A stretch of DNA of 64,000 nt from Burkholderia latens (GTDB lineage Bacteria; Pseudomonadota; Gammaproteobacteria; Burkholderiales; Burkholderiaceae): contig NZ_CP013437.1 in NCBI RefSeq assembly GCF_001718795.1, forward strand, positions 310,001 to 374,000, in the 5' to 3' direction. The position numbers and the translations under genes are program-made. This document shows positions 36,687 through 46,702 of the stretch, piece after piece. Under the pieces are notes generated by a model. It ran no database searches. It saw only the letters and a program-made list of their open reading frames with translations, and was not told the origin of the DNA. Every line of letters begins with the position of its first letter. Position 1 is the first letter of the stretch.

Positions 36687-38477
36687 TCAGAACTGGTCTT
36701 CCGTCAATGCGAGCACGCTCTCGTTGCCCTTCGCGCCGACGATCGACGTTTCGAGCGCGCCTGCCTGCACAAGCACGTGCTCCGCATAGCATTGTGCGAC
36801 TGCGATCTTCGCGTCGAAGAACGCCGTGTCGCTCGCGCGGTTCGCATGCGCGGCCAGCAGCGCGCGGGCCATCTGCCATCCGCACAGCACGACACCCGCG
36901 AGTTTCAGGTACGGCACGCTGCCCGCGAACACCGCGTTCGGATCCTGCTTCGCGTTTGCGAGCACGTAGTCGACCACCGTCGACAACGCGCGCGCACCGT
37001 TCTCGAGCTGCGTCTTCATCGATGCAGCCGCTGCGCCGTCGATCTTGCCGAGCGCCGCGACCGTATCGCCGATCTCCGCGATCAGCGCCTTCGCGACCGC
37101 GCCGCCGTCGCGCAGCGTCTTGCGGCCGACCAGATCGTTCGCCTGGATCGCGGTCGTGCCTTCGTAGATCGCAAGGATTCGCGCATCGCGGTAATACTGC
37201 GCGGCGCCGGTTTCCTCGATGAAGCCCATCCCGCCGTGCACCTGCACGCCGAGACTCGCCACGTCGTTCACCATCTCGGTGCTCCAGCCCTTCACGACCG
37301 GGACCAGATATTCATAAATTGCCTGATGACGCGCGCGCGTCGCGTTGTCCGAATGACGGTGTGCGATGTCGCTGTGCGCGGCGGCCACGTACGCGAGTGC
37401 GCGCGCGCCCTCGGTCAGCGCGCGCATCGTGCCGAGCATCCGGCGCACGTCCGGGTGATGGATGATGGTCACCGACTGCTTCGCCGATCCGTCGACCGGG
37501 CGGCTTTGTACACGCTCCTTCGCGAAAGCCGCGGCCTTCTGGTATGCACGGTCGGCGACGCCGATTCCCTGCATCCCGACACCGAAGCGCGCGGCGTTCA
37601 TCATGATGAACATGTATTCGAGGCCGCGATTCTCTTCGCCGACCAGGTAACCGATCGCGCCGCCGTGGTCGCCGTATTGCAGCACCGCGGTCGGGCTCGC
37701 CTTGATCCCGAGCTTGTGCTCGATCGATACGCAGTGCACGTCGTTACGTGCGCCGAGCGAGCCGTCTTCGTTGACGAGGAACTTCGGGACGATGAACAGC
37801 GAAATGCCCTTTACGCCTTCCGGCGCATTCGGCGTGCGCGCCAGCACGAGATGGACGATGTTGTCCGCCATGTCGTGCTCGCCCCACGTGATGAAGATCT
37901 TGGTGCCGAACACCTTGTACGTGCCGTCGCCCTGCGGCTCGGCGCGCGAGCGCACCAGCGCGAGGTCCGAGCCGGCCTGCGGCTCGGTCAGGTTCATCGT
38001 GCCCGTCCATTCTCCCGAGATCAGCTTCGGCACGTAACGCTGCTTCTGTTCGTCGGTGCCGGCCGTCAGCAGGGCCTCGATCGCGCCGTCGGTGAGCAAC
38101 GGACACAGCGCGAACGACAGGTTCGACGCGTTCAGCATCTCGATGCACGGCGTCGCGATCAGCTTCGGCAGCCCCTGGCCGTCGTACTCGACCGGATGCT
38201 GCAGGCCCTGCCAGCCGCCTTCGACGAACTGGCGGAACGCGGCGCCGAAGCCCGGCGTCGCGGTCACGACGCCGTCCTTCCAGCTGCTCGGGTTGCGGTC
38301 GCCTTCGACGTTCAGCGGCGCCAGCACTTCGCCACAGAACTTCGCGGATTCGTCGAGCACGGCCTGCGCGGTGTCGTAGCCGGCTTCCTCGAAGCCCGGC
38401 AGCTGCGCGACGGTGTCGATGCCCGCGAGTTCCTTCAGCACGAACAGCATGTCCTTGACAGGGGCGTTATAGCTCAT
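36687..38477 (-). CDS. acyl-CoA dehydrogenase, long form
   Basis: A 596-residue FAD-dependent acyl-CoA dehydrogenase of the longer DmdC/AcdA-like type, with an additional C-terminal helical domain (from about residue 470) beyond the usual 380-residue core. Core marks are LTEPQAGSDLALVRS, KIFITWGEHDMADN and HGGMGFIEETGAAQYYRDARILAIYEGTTAIQ. It opens the operon, and its promoter at about 38595-38621 is bracketed by an inverted repeat. The chain-length preference is not predictable from sequence. Confidence 0.92.
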   Translation of the reverse strand: MSYNAPVKDMLFVLKELAGIDTVAQLPGFEEAGYDTAQAVLDESAKFCGEVLAPLNVEGDRNPSSWKDGVVTATPGFGAAFRQFVEGGWQGLQHPVEYDGQGLPKLIATPCIEMLNASNLSFALCPLLTDGAIEALLTAGTDEQKQRYVPKLISGEWTGTMNLTEPQAGSDLALVRSRAEPQGDGTYKVFGTKIFITWGEHDMADNIVHLVLARTPNAPEGVKGISLFIVPKFLVNEDGSLGARNDVHCVSIEHKLGIKASPTAVLQYGDHGGAIGYLVGEENRGLEYMFIMMNAARFGVGMQGIGVADRAYQKAAAFAKERVQSRPVDGSAKQSVTIIHHPDVRRMLGTMRALTEGARALAYVAAAHSDIAHRHSDNATRARHQAIYEYLVPVVKGWSTEMVNDVASLGVQVHGGMGFIEETGAAQYYRDARILAIYEGTTAIQANDLVGRKTLRDGGAVAKALIAEIGDTVAALGKIDGAAAASMKTQLENGARALSTVVDYVLANAKQDPNAVFAGSVPYLKLAGVVLCGWQMARALLAAHANRASDTAFFDAKIAVAQCYAEHVLVQAGALETSIVGAKGNESVLALTEDQF

Positions 38478-38581
38478 GGTCGATGTTCCAAATCAGGCGG
38501 TGAATGAGGCGCGCGGCCCGGGCCGCTGCGGCAAAACCGGCCAGCGCCAGGCGACGTCGTAGCCCATCGTAATGCCGAACC

Positions 38582-38629
38582 GGCCGATTTCCATTGTCAT
38601 ATCCGGCCCAGATGGTGACAAAATCGGCC
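38582..38629 (-). promoter_or_regulatory. promoter framed by an inverted repeat
   Basis: GGCCGATTT (38582-38590) and its complement AAATCGGCC (38621-38629) are 30 bp apart. Between them on the minus strand are TTGTCA and, after 17 bp, GACAAT, a credible sigma-70 promoter for the acyl-CoA dehydrogenase operon about 115 bp before its ATG. The repeat arms overlap the -35 edge and the region just after the -10, so a bound dimer or loop would occlude the promoter. Confidence 0.55.
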
Positions 38630-38639
38630 ACCAGATGTG

Positions 38640-39131
38640 CGGGCGATCCGCCAAAAGCCCGGCCGGCTGCGGGTTTGGCCGTCACCGGTTTCGGCGAATG
38701 CGGCGGCAACCGCACGCACCGCGCGTACCGGCCGGCGCGGGCCGACGGCACTAACGCGCCGCCGGATCGCGCAATCGCGCCGGAACCGTTTCCAGCGCCC
38801 GGACGGCACGTTGAAGATACGCCGCCGGTTTCGCGCGGCGCCGCGCAGCGCGACCGGCCTGCACGCGCATGGTCAGCAACCGCTCGACAGGATGCTGCGT
38901 GCGCGTCGATAAAACACAACAGTGCAACGGAGGATGTGCTCGACGCGACCGCGTGCTGCCCTTCCCCGACACGCGCGCGCATCGCGGCGAAAGCATCATC
39001 CGCGCACTACGAACGACCGTGCATTTTTGTTATGCAATCATGCAGCCTGTGCACAAAACACCCGCATGATTCTGGTAACTTGACGCACCGGCCCGCGCGC
39101 TTCGCGATGGCCATCACCCATCTTTCATACT
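38640..39131. other. intergenic region before pntA
   Basis: About 490 bp with open frames that are Arg/Pro-rich and lack ribosome-binding sites; I do not support a gene here. The last 110 bp (about 39020-39131) are AT-richer, with TTTTTGTTATGC and a TGTGCACAAAAC segment, and probably hold the pntAB promoter. Confidence 0.4.
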
Positions 39132-40733
39132 ATGACATTACAGATTGGGATTCCTGTGGAGACAGCCACCGGCGAACGGCGCGTTGCGACCGTTCCCGAA
39201 GTGGTCGAGAAACTGATCAAGCTGGGGTTTGCGGTGGCCGTTCAAAGCGGCGCCGGTGCCGGCGCGAACTTTGACGACGACGCGTATCGCGCGGCCGGCG
39301 CCAGCATCGCCGCGACCGCGGCCGAGCTGTGGTCGGGCAGCGACATCGTGTTGAAGGTGCGCCCGCCGAGCAGCGACGAAGTCGCGCTGATGCGCGAAGG
39401 CGGCACGCTGATCGGCTTCGTGTGGCCCGCGCAGAATCCCGAACTGATGCAGCAGCTCGCGGCGAAGCGCGCGACCGTGCTCGCGATCGATTCTCTGCCG
39501 CGCACGCTGTCGCGCGCGCAGAAGATGGACGCGCTCACGTCGATGGCCGGTATCAGCGGCTATCGCGCGGTGATCGAGGCCGCGCATGCGTTCGGCCGCT
39601 TCCTCAACGGGCAGGTCACCGCGGCCGGCAAGATCCCGCCGGCCAAGGTGTTCATCGCCGGCGCCGGCGTGGCGGGGCTGGCCGCGATCGGCACGGCCGC
39701 AAGCCTCGGCGCGATCGTGCGCGCCAACGACACGCGTGCGGAAGTGGCCGATCAGGTCAAGTCGCTCGGCGGCGAATTCGTCAAGGTCGACTACGAAGAG
39801 GAAGGCTCGGGCGGCGGCGGTTATGCGAAGGTGATGAGCGAAGGCTTCCAGCAGGCGCAGCGCGCGATGTACGCGCAGCAGGCGAAGGACGCCGACATCA
39901 TCATCACGACCGCGCTGATTCCCGGCAAGCCGGCGCCGAAGCTGATCACCGCCGACATGGTGCAGTCGATGAAGCCCGGCAGCGTGATCGTCGACATGGC
40001 CGCCGAACAGGGCGGCAACTGCGAGCTCACGGTTCCGGGCGAGGCCGTCGTGCGCCACGGCGTAACGATCGTCGGCTATACCGATCTCGCATCGCGTCTG
40101 TCGCGGCAGTCGTCGACGCTGTACGCGACGAACCTGCTGCGCGTGATCGAGGAGCTTTGCAAAGGCAAGGACGGCACGATCAACGTCGATTTCGACGACG
40201 ACGCGATCCGCGGCCTCACCGTAATCAAGGAAGGCAGCGTCACGTGGCCGCCGCCGCCGCTCAAGCAGCCGGCCGTCGCGCCCAAACCGGCCGCGGCCGC
40301 ACCCGCGGCAGCCGCGCCGGCGAAGTCGAAAGGTCACGGCCACAGCGGCGAGCCGATGTCGGCGAAGGCGCTCGCGATCGTGTTCGCGATCGGCGCAGTC
40401 GCATTCCTGCTGGTCGGCCAGTTCGCACCGGCCAGCTTCCTGTCGCACTTCACGGTGTTCGTGCTCGCGTGCTTCGTCGGCTACATGGTCATCTGGAACG
40501 TCACGCCGTCGCTGCACACGCCGCTGATGAGCGTGACCAACGCGATCTCGTCGATCATCGCGATCGGCGCGCTCGTGCAGGTCGCACCGCCGCTCGGCGA
40601 GCTGGCTAATGCCGGCGATCGTCCGTCGGGGCTGATCCTCGGCCTCGCGGTCGGCGCGCTGACGCTCACGGCCGTCAACATGTTCGGCGGCTTCGCGGTC
40701 ACGCGCCGCATGCTGGCGATGTTCCGCAAATAA
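39132..40733 (+). CDS. pntA: NAD(P) transhydrogenase alpha subunit (PntA), fused form
   Basis: A 533-residue subunit of the proton-translocating transhydrogenase. The NAD(H)-binding domain I spans about residues 1-370 ([62 protein letters not shown]), then an Ala/Pro/Lys linker, and four membrane helices at about 420-533. Many relatives split this into PntAA and PntAB; here they are one polypeptide as in E. coli. It transfers hydride between NADH and NADP+ using the proton gradient. pntB begins 13 bp later. Confidence 0.95.
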   Translation: MTLQIGIPVETATGERRVATVPEVVEKLIKLGFAVAVQSGAGAGANFDDDAYRAAGASIAATAAELWSGSDIVLKVRPPSSDEVALMREGGTLIGFVWPAQNPELMQQLAAKRATVLAIDSLPRTLSRAQKMDALTSMAGISGYRAVIEAAHAFGRFLNGQVTAAGKIPPAKVFIAGAGVAGLAAIGTAASLGAIVRANDTRAEVADQVKSLGGEFVKVDYEEEGSGGGGYAKVMSEGFQQAQRAMYAQQAKDADIIITTALIPGKPAPKLITADMVQSMKPGSVIVDMAAEQGGNCELTVPGEAVVRHGVTIVGYTDLASRLSRQSSTLYATNLLRVIEELCKGKDGTINVDFDDDAIRGLTVIKEGSVTWPPPPLKQPAVAPKPAAAAPAAAAPAKSKGHGHSGEPMSAKALAIVFAIGAVAFLLVGQFAPASFLSHFTVFVLACFVGYMVIWNVTPSLHTPLMSVTNAISSIIAIGALVQVAPPLGELANAGDRPSGLILGLAVGALTLTAVNMFGGFAVTRRMLAMFRK

Positions 40734-40746
40734 GGGGACGACAATA

Positions 40747-42159
40747 ATGACTTCCAACCTGACTACCGTCTCCTATATCGGCGCCGCGATCCTGTTCATC
40801 CTGAGCCTCGGCGGCCTCGCGAACCCCGAAACCGCGCGCCGCGGCAACCTGCTCGGCATGATCGGCATGCTGATCGCCGTGCTGGCGACGGTCGCCGGCC
40901 CGCGCGTGTCGGCCGCCGGCATTCCGTACGTGGTCGCCGCGCTGGTCGTCGGCGGCGCGATCGGCCTCTACGCCGCAAAGAAGGTGCAGATGACGCAGAT
41001 GCCCGAACTGGTCGCGCTGATGCACAGCCTCGTCGGTCTCGCGGCGTGCCTCGTCGGTTTCGCGAGCTACATCGACACGTCATTGCCTTTCACCGGCGCG
41101 GAGAAGGCCATTCACGAGGTCGAGATTTATGTCGGCATCCTGATCGGTGCCGTGACGTTCGCGGGCTCGATCATCGCGTTCGGCAAGCTGTCGGGCAAGA
41201 TCGGCGGCAAGCCGCTGCTGCTGCCCGCACGGCACTGGCTGAATCTCGCCGCGCTGCTGATCGTGCTGTACTTCGGCCGCGCGTTCCTGCATGCGGAGAC
41301 GATCCAGGACGGCATGCTGCCGCTCGTCGTGATGACCGTGATCTCGCTGCTGTTCGGCGTGCACATGGTGATGGCGATCGGCGGCGCGGACATGCCCGTC
41401 GTCGTGTCGATGCTCAACAGCTACTCGGGGTGGGCCGCGGCCGCGACCGGCTTCATGCTCGGCAACGACCTGCTGATCGTGATCGGCGCGCTGGTCGGCT
41501 CGTCCGGTGCGATCCTGTCGTACATCATGTGCCGCGCGATGAACCGCAATTTCATCAGCGTGATCGCGGGCGGCTTCGGCAGCGGCGCCGGCGCGCCGGC
41601 GGCTGCCGGCGGCGGTGCGCAACCGGCCGGCGAAGCGGTCGCGGTCAGCGCGGCGGAGACGGCCGAGCTGCTGCGCGAGGCGAAGCGCGTAATCATCGTA
41701 CCCGGCTATGGGATGGCCGTTGCGCAGGCCCAGCACACGGTATTCGAACTGACGAAGCTGCTGCGCGAGAAAGGCGTGGACGTGCGCTTCGCGATCCATC
41801 CGGTCGCGGGCCGCATGCCCGGCCACATGAACGTGCTGCTGGCCGAAGCGAAGGTGCCGTACGACATCGTGATGGAGATGGACGAGATCAACGACGACTT
41901 TCCCGAAGCCGACGTGTCGATGGTGATCGGCGCGAACGACATCGTGAACCCGGCCGCGCAGGACGACCCGTCGAGCCCGATCGCCGGGATGCCGGTGCTG
42001 GAAGTGTGGAAGGCGAAGACGTCGATCGTGATGAAGCGCAGCATGGCGTCCGGCTACGCGGGCGTCGACAATCCGCTGTTCTACAAGGACAACAACCGGA
42101 TGCTGTTCGGCGACGCGAAATCGATGCTGGACGAGATCTTCGGTGCGCTGAAGGCCTGA
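40747..42159 (+). CDS. pntB: NAD(P) transhydrogenase beta subunit (PntB)
   Basis: A 470-residue subunit with about nine membrane helices in the first 265 residues, a Gly/Ala-rich linker at about 272-295, and the NADP(H)-binding domain III ([55 protein letters not shown]). It forms the proton channel with PntA. It ends the operon; no convincing terminator hairpin is visible after it. Confidence 0.95.
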   Translation: MTSNLTTVSYIGAAILFILSLGGLANPETARRGNLLGMIGMLIAVLATVAGPRVSAAGIPYVVAALVVGGAIGLYAAKKVQMTQMPELVALMHSLVGLAACLVGFASYIDTSLPFTGAEKAIHEVEIYVGILIGAVTFAGSIIAFGKLSGKIGGKPLLLPARHWLNLAALLIVLYFGRAFLHAETIQDGMLPLVVMTVISLLFGVHMVMAIGGADMPVVVSMLNSYSGWAAAATGFMLGNDLLIVIGALVGSSGAILSYIMCRAMNRNFISVIAGGFGSGAGAPAAAGGGAQPAGEAVAVSAAETAELLREAKRVIIVPGYGMAVAQAQHTVFELTKLLREKGVDVRFAIHPVAGRMPGHMNVLLAEAKVPYDIVMEMDEINDDFPEADVSMVIGANDIVNPAAQDDPSSPIAGMPVLEVWKAKTSIVMKRSMASGYAGVDNPLFYKDNNRMLFGDAKSMLDEIFGALKA

Positions 42160-42571
42160 ATCCGGCCGCGCGCGGGAGCCGGCCGCCAAGCCGCTCCGGC
42201 GCCGCGCACGCGCCGAACCATCATCGCGGATGCCCGGGCCGGACGCGTTGTCCGCACCCGGCATCCACCCGTCTGCGTCGCACGTCGTAGCAACCCTCTC
42301 CCACCCTCGCCGCACCGCCGCACGCGGACGATAAACGCGGCGGCGCACGTTCACATCGGTTGGCGCGGTGGGCGCGCTACCGGCTTCGAGAAAGCCGAAC
42401 GACGATGATCGACGAACCGCTTCGTGATTTCTCCGCGCCTGCGCATCATGCTGGCTGCTCGCGGCGTGCGCGTCGCCGAACGCCGGTGCGCGCCGTGCAT
42501 TGACGAGCGGCCCCGACGGGAGCCATCCATGGGAGCGCGCGAAGGATGCCGGTTATGGGAACAAGTTCGAC
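42160..42571. other. non-coding gap after pntB
   Basis: About 410 bp with no supported gene: the open frames are short, Arg-rich and without ribosome-binding sites. No repeat or promoter stands out. Confidence 0.4.
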
Positions 42572-42590
42572 GCGGGCAGATTCCGCCCGC
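42572..42590 (-). terminator. hairpin after AraC-type gene
   Basis: GCGGGC and GCCCGC pair around a 7-base AGATTCC loop, only 5 bp beyond the stop of the minus-strand AraC gene. Confidence 0.35.
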
Positions 42591-42594
42591 CGCG

Positions 42595-43641
42595 TTACGC
42601 ACGCCGCCGGTAAGTCCCCGGCGTACTGCCCGTCCAGTGCCGGAATGCGCGATGAAACGCGCTCGGATCGTCGAAGCCGATATCTGCGCCGATCGCCGCG
42701 ATCGTGTCGAGTGTGTCGGTCAGCCGCTGGATCGCGATGTCGCGCCGCAGTTCGTCCTTGAGCGCCTGGAACGTCGTGCCTTCCGCGGCGAGGTGACGAC
42801 TCAGCGTGCGCACCGAGCAATGCAGGTGCTCGGCGGCCTGATCGATCACCGGCAGGTCGGGCAGCGCCGCCGACAGGTACTGCCGCACGCGATGACACAC
42901 GAGCTGCTCGCTGAACGATTCGAAGATCCAGTCGCCCGGCGCGCGTGCGAGAAACTTGCGCAGGTTTCGCTTGCTCTGCCGGATCGGCGCGTCGAGGTAG
43001 TCGGCGCTGAAGCGCATCAGCGTACGTTCGCAGTCGAACTGCACGGCCCCCGTGAAGAAGTACAGGTGCTCGACCGCGTGGCGCGGCCGCGGACACGCGA
43101 GCTCGATCTTCAGCAGCGGAATCTTCTGCCCGATCAGCCACGAGCACACGCCGTGCACGAGCTTGAGCATCAGCTCCTGGCCGAGCGCGCCGATCGGGCC
43201 GACGGCCGGGTTCGGGCGCAGCAGCACCTGCGCGACCAGACCGTCGCGCTTCGATTCGACGAAGAAGTCGTCGAGCAGGATATGGAAGAACTGGCCGAAA
43301 CGATGCAGCGCCGTTTCGAGGTTGCGCGCATCGAGCAGGCTCAGGCACAGATACTTCAGCGTGCCGCCGCGCAGCGGGCGCGAGAAGATGCCCGGCATCT
43401 CGTCGTCGAGATCGATCGCGAGCGTGCGATACAGCGTCGAGAACTGCTCTTCCGTCACGCGTGCATGCGGCTCGCCGAGCAGCTCGAGCGGGATGGCGGC
43501 GCCGCGCAGGTAGCGCTCGACCACGTCGCGTTGCACGCCCGCGCTCGCGAGAAACCCGTTCACGAGCGAGATCGGCACCGTCGCGCTCGGCGAAGGCAGC
43601 GCTCGCCCGGGCCGGGCGGCAGGTGAGTCTGAACCGGTCAT
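42595..43641 (-). CDS. AraC-family regulator (OruR/ArgR-like, Arabinose_bd type)
   Basis: A 348-residue AraC regulator. The N-terminal domain (about 20-220) is the Arabinose_bd type used in OruR- and MmsR-like proteins, and the C-terminal helix-turn-helix pair lies at about 240-345 (VIDQAAEHLHCSVRTLSRHLAAEGTTFQALKDELRRDIA, IGADIGFDDPSAFHRAFRHWTGSTPGTYRRR). GGGGA precedes the ATG at 43641. A frameshifted fragment of a similar C-terminus lies immediately upstream on the opposite strand. Its target genes are not obvious; pntAB is the nearest unit on the other side. Confidence 0.88.
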   Translation of the reverse strand: MTGSDSPAARPGRALPSPSATVPISLVNGFLASAGVQRDVVERYLRGAAIPLELLGEPHARVTEEQFSTLYRTLAIDLDDEMPGIFSRPLRGGTLKYLCLSLLDARNLETALHRFGQFFHILLDDFFVESKRDGLVAQVLLRPNPAVGPIGALGQELMLKLVHGVCSWLIGQKIPLLKIELACPRPRHAVEHLYFFTGAVQFDCERTLMRFSADYLDAPIRQSKRNLRKFLARAPGDWIFESFSEQLVCHRVRQYLSAALPDLPVIDQAAEHLHCSVRTLSRHLAAEGTTFQALKDELRRDIAIQRLTDTLDTIAAIGADIGFDDPSAFHRAFRHWTGSTPGTYRRRA

Positions 43642-43860
43642 CGCATCCCCGTCGATCGAACCGCTCGCATTGTACTTGAGCGGCCGATGCAGGGCTGTCG
43701 GTGCGCTCGCGGCTGCGGCCGAGGCTTTACCGGTTGTCCGCGCATCGGCCCGCGCGCCGGTGAGCACCCGGCGCTTCGGCGCCATCAGTCGACGCGGCCG
43801 GGCTCGCGGCGCAGGATCTCGCCGACCATCGACTTCGGCAGACGACGCTCGACCGCGCGG

Positions 43861-44165
43861 CGGCGCGTGTATCAGGAACTGACTCGCACGCTGGGGCCAT
43901 TCGCCCACATCGACGCCATCGCCGACACGCTGCGCATGACGTCGCGCCCGCTGCGCCGCAAGCTCGACGCCGGAGGCACGTCGTACAGCGAGTTGTGGAC
44001 GAGCGTGCGCAGTCGCTCGCAATCGACTATCCGGGCACCACCACGCTCCGCACCGAGGACATCGCACTGACGCCCGGCTTCAGCGACACGGTCGGATTCC
44101 GCCATGCGTTCAAGCGCTGGACCGGCATGACGCCGAGCGACGCGCGGCGCAGGCGCGGCGGGTAG
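43861..44165 (+). pseudogene. frameshifted C-terminal fragment of an AraC-family regulator
   Basis: Plus-strand frame 1 reads RRVYQELTRTLGPF, AIADTLRMTSRPLRRKL and DAGGTSYSEL, an AraC helix-turn-helix, then runs into nonsense. Shifting by one base at about 43997 restores VDERAQSLAIDY, TTTLRTEDIALTPGFSD and FRHAFKRWTGMTPSDARRRRGG, ending in a stop at 44165. The joint (AGCGAGTTGTGG) fits loss of one G from an original GAGTTGGTGGAC. The N-terminal ligand domain is not recognisable upstream, so this is a remnant with a missing front and a broken reading frame. Confidence 0.75.
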
Positions 44166-44233
44166 TTCGCCGCGCGTTGAGCTTTGAGCTTTGAGCTGGG
44201 AGGGAGCTGGCAGCCGGGAACCCGCGCGCAGTT

Positions 44234-45727
44234 TCACCGCCCCTCGCCCGCCGCCGGCTGCGCGACCGGCAACGCGAACTCGAACACCGCACCGCGCCCG
44301 TCCCGCTCGACGAGCCGGATCGCGCTGCCGTTCAGCGCGAGCATCCGGTGCACGATCAGCAGGCCGAGGCCGCCGCTCGTCGCCGTGCCGACGTTCATCG
44401 GCCGCTGCGGACGCTGGAACAGCCCTTCGCGCCGCGCCGGCGGAATCCCTTCGCCGGTGTCGGACACGGTCACGACCACGCGATCGTCGCGCGGCGTCAG
44501 CGCGACTTCGACTTCGCCGTGTTGTGGCGTATGCCGCAACGCGTTGTCGAGCAGGTTCGTCAGCACGCGCTCGATCATCGCGAGATCGGCCGATACGGCC
44601 GGCACGCGCGACGGAATTCGCGCATGCAGTGCGATGCCGCGCGACTGTGCGGCCAGTTCGAACTTCTGGAATACGTCCTGCACGAGATCGACGAGCGAGA
44701 ACGGCTCGCGCTCGGCCTGCACGCCGCCCGACTCGAGCCGCGCGAGCTCGAACAGCGCCTGCGCGAGCCGGCCGACCTTCGCGCTCTGCGCGAGCGCGAT
44801 CGACAGATAGCGGCGGCGTTCGGCCTCGGCGAGCGTGTCGGACTTCAGCGACAACGTTTCCAGATAGCCGTGCAGCGACGTCAGCGGCGTGCGCAGATCG
44901 TGCGAGATGTTCGTGATCAGTTCGCGGCGCTGCTGGTCCTGGCGCGTCAATGCGCGCCACTGGTCGCCGATCCGGTCGGCCATCTGCGCGAACGCGGATT
45001 CGAGCACCGCGATGTCGTCGCCGCGCCGCCCTGGCGGCGAACGCGGCACCGGCGGCTGCGTGTCGGGCGCACCGTCCGCGTCGAAGCGGCGCATCGCGTC
45101 GGTCAGCCGGCGCAGCGGGCGCGTAATGAAGCTGAACGCGGTCAGGCCCGCGAGCAGCCCGAGCAACGCGACGACCGCCATCGACCATAGCGTCGTGCGC
45201 AACACGTTGCCGGCGTCGAAGCGCGCGGCCAGCCGGTCGTGCGCTTCGCCGAGCAGCACCACGTAGATATAGCCCGAAGGCGGCTGCCCTGCACGCTGCA
45301 GCGGCGCGGCGCTGAACACCTTGCGTGCGTCCGGGCTGCGCGGATCGTCGCCGAGGATCGGCAGCGGGTCGCCCGCGATGAAGCGCTGCACCGGAGCGAG
45401 ATCGACACGGTCGCGCTTCACGTGGCCCGGCGGCGCGTCGTCGCCCTTGATGCGCCCCGCGTTGTCGAGCAGGTACACCTCCACGCTCGGGTTCACGCCC
45501 ATCAACTGGCCGAACAGCGTGCGCACGGCGTCCGGGCGCAGCCCGTTCGCGTCCATCAGCGGCGTGCTGCCCGCGATATGCGCGGCGAGATCGCGCGACA
45601 GGTTCTGCACGACTTCCTTCTCGCGCATGTCGTTCGCACGAATCTGCAGCCACGCGGACGCGCCCGAACATGCGAGGAGCAGCACCGCGAACACGCACGA
45701 CACCCGCTGGGTGAGAGTCAGTTTCAT
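44234..45727 (-). CDS. sensor histidine kinase, periplasmic sensor type
   Basis: A 497-residue membrane kinase. A first membrane helix at about residues 9-26 and a second at about 178-198 bound a periplasmic domain of about 150 residues. A HAMP domain follows, then the H-box LITNISHDLRTPLTSL and ATPase motifs (NLLDNALRHTPQ, SDTGEGIP, GGLGLLIVHRM). It shares a TGATG 1-base stop/start overlap with the OmpR-type regulator upstream, so the two are co-translated partners. The stimulus is unknown. Confidence 0.92.
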   Translation of the reverse strand: MKLTLTQRVSCVFAVLLLACSGASAWLQIRANDMREKEVVQNLSRDLAAHIAGSTPLMDANGLRPDAVRTLFGQLMGVNPSVEVYLLDNAGRIKGDDAPPGHVKRDRVDLAPVQRFIAGDPLPILGDDPRSPDARKVFSAAPLQRAGQPPSGYIYVVLLGEAHDRLAARFDAGNVLRTTLWSMAVVALLGLLAGLTAFSFITRPLRRLTDAMRRFDADGAPDTQPPVPRSPPGRRGDDIAVLESAFAQMADRIGDQWRALTRQDQQRRELITNISHDLRTPLTSLHGYLETLSLKSDTLAEAERRRYLSIALAQSAKVGRLAQALFELARLESGGVQAEREPFSLVDLVQDVFQKFELAAQSRGIALHARIPSRVPAVSADLAMIERVLTNLLDNALRHTPQHGEVEVALTPRDDRVVVTVSDTGEGIPPARREGLFQRPQRPMNVGTATSGGLGLLIVHRMLALNGSAIRLVERDGRGAVFEFALPVAQPAAGEGR

Positions 45728-46446
45728 CACCCGTCCCGCTGGCCCGGCGCGGCGAGCTTGTAGCCGCGGCCCCATACGGTGAGGATCCGCACCGGCTCGG
45801 CCGGATCGGCCTCGATCTTCGCGCGCAGCCGGTTGATGTGGGTGTTCACCGTGTGTTCGTAGCCTTCGTGCTGGTAACCCCACACGGCGTTCAGCAGGTC
45901 CATCCGCGAGAACACCTTGCCCGGGTGCCGCGCGAAGAAATACAGCAGGTCGAATTCGCGGGGCGTGAGGTCGATGCGCGTGCCGTCGACGCTCGCTTCC
46001 CGCGCGATCGGGTCGATCGACAGGCCCGCGACGTCGAGCGTGCCCGCATCGATCCGCGAGTCGCGCGCGAGCGCGTCGACACGCCGCAACAGCGCCTTCA
46101 CCCGAGCGACGAGTTCGAGCACCGAGAACGGCTTCGCGAGGTAGTCGTCGGCGCCGAGCTCGAGCCCGAGGATCCGGTGCACCTCGCTCGAGCGTGCGCT
46201 GGTGATGATGATCGGCGTGTAGCGCGCCATCGCGCGGGCCCGACGGCAGATTTCGAGGCCGTCGACGCCCGGCAGCATCAGGTCGAGGATCAGCGCGTCC
46301 CAGTTGCCCTGTTCGAGCAGGCGCAGGCCTTCGGTGCCGTCCGCGCTATGCACGACCTCGTAGCGCTCGTCGCGCAGGTGCAGGCTGAGCACATCGGCGA
46401 TGTCCGCGTCGTCTTCGACGATCAGGATGCGTTTGGGGTGGTCCAT
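45727..46446 (-). CDS. OmpR/PhoB-type response regulator
   Basis: A 239-residue regulator with a receiver domain (Asp55 in LILDLMLPGVDG, Lys near residue 107 in YLAKPFS) and a winged-helix output domain (LTPREFDLLYFFARHPGKVFSRMDLLNAVWGYQHEGYEHTVNTHINRLRAKIE). It precedes and overlaps its kinase. Similar pairs control envelope, metal or antibiotic responses, but no target operon is adjacent, so the role stays open. Confidence 0.93.
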   Translation of the reverse strand: MDHPKRILIVEDDADIADVLSLHLRDERYEVVHSADGTEGLRLLEQGNWDALILDLMLPGVDGLEICRRARAMARYTPIIITSARSSEVHRILGLELGADDYLAKPFSVLELVARVKALLRRVDALARDSRIDAGTLDVAGLSIDPIAREASVDGTRIDLTPREFDLLYFFARHPGKVFSRMDLLNAVWGYQHEGYEHTVNTHINRLRAKIEADPAEPVRILTVWGRGYKLAAPGQRDG

Positions 46447-46702
46447 GGTGGCGGCAAGTCGTGCGGCGGTACGGTCTGGGAAGCCGGAAGGCAGTTCCGG
46501 ACGGCCCGGCGCCGATTACCGACGACCGGGGACGAATCGCGGCAGCCACGCCGCGTTACCGCCATTGTGCGGAATTTCGCGCCGGAAAGGGATCACGTTT
46601 CGTTTAAGTTTTGGATCGCGCAATTCGCCGTTTTCCCTGCGGCTTCCCCGCTGCCGCGAGCTCGTGCGGGCTCTTCCCGGCGGCCGGCACGTTCGCTTCC
46701 TG

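Noticed and set aside
34754..38507. Long plus-strand frames opposite the ETF-QO and acyl-CoA dehydrogenase genes
   Set aside because: They are Arg/His/Val-rich shadows of well-defined enzymes on the other strand, with no start signal or domain.
38594..39274. Possible small gene before pntA
   Set aside because: Arg/Pro-rich translation, no ribosome-binding site, and overlap with the start of pntA in another frame.
44170..44215. Tandem GAGCTTT repeats after the AraC remnant
   Set aside because: Only two to three imperfect 7-bp copies; no link to a gene or site, so treated as low-complexity sequence.
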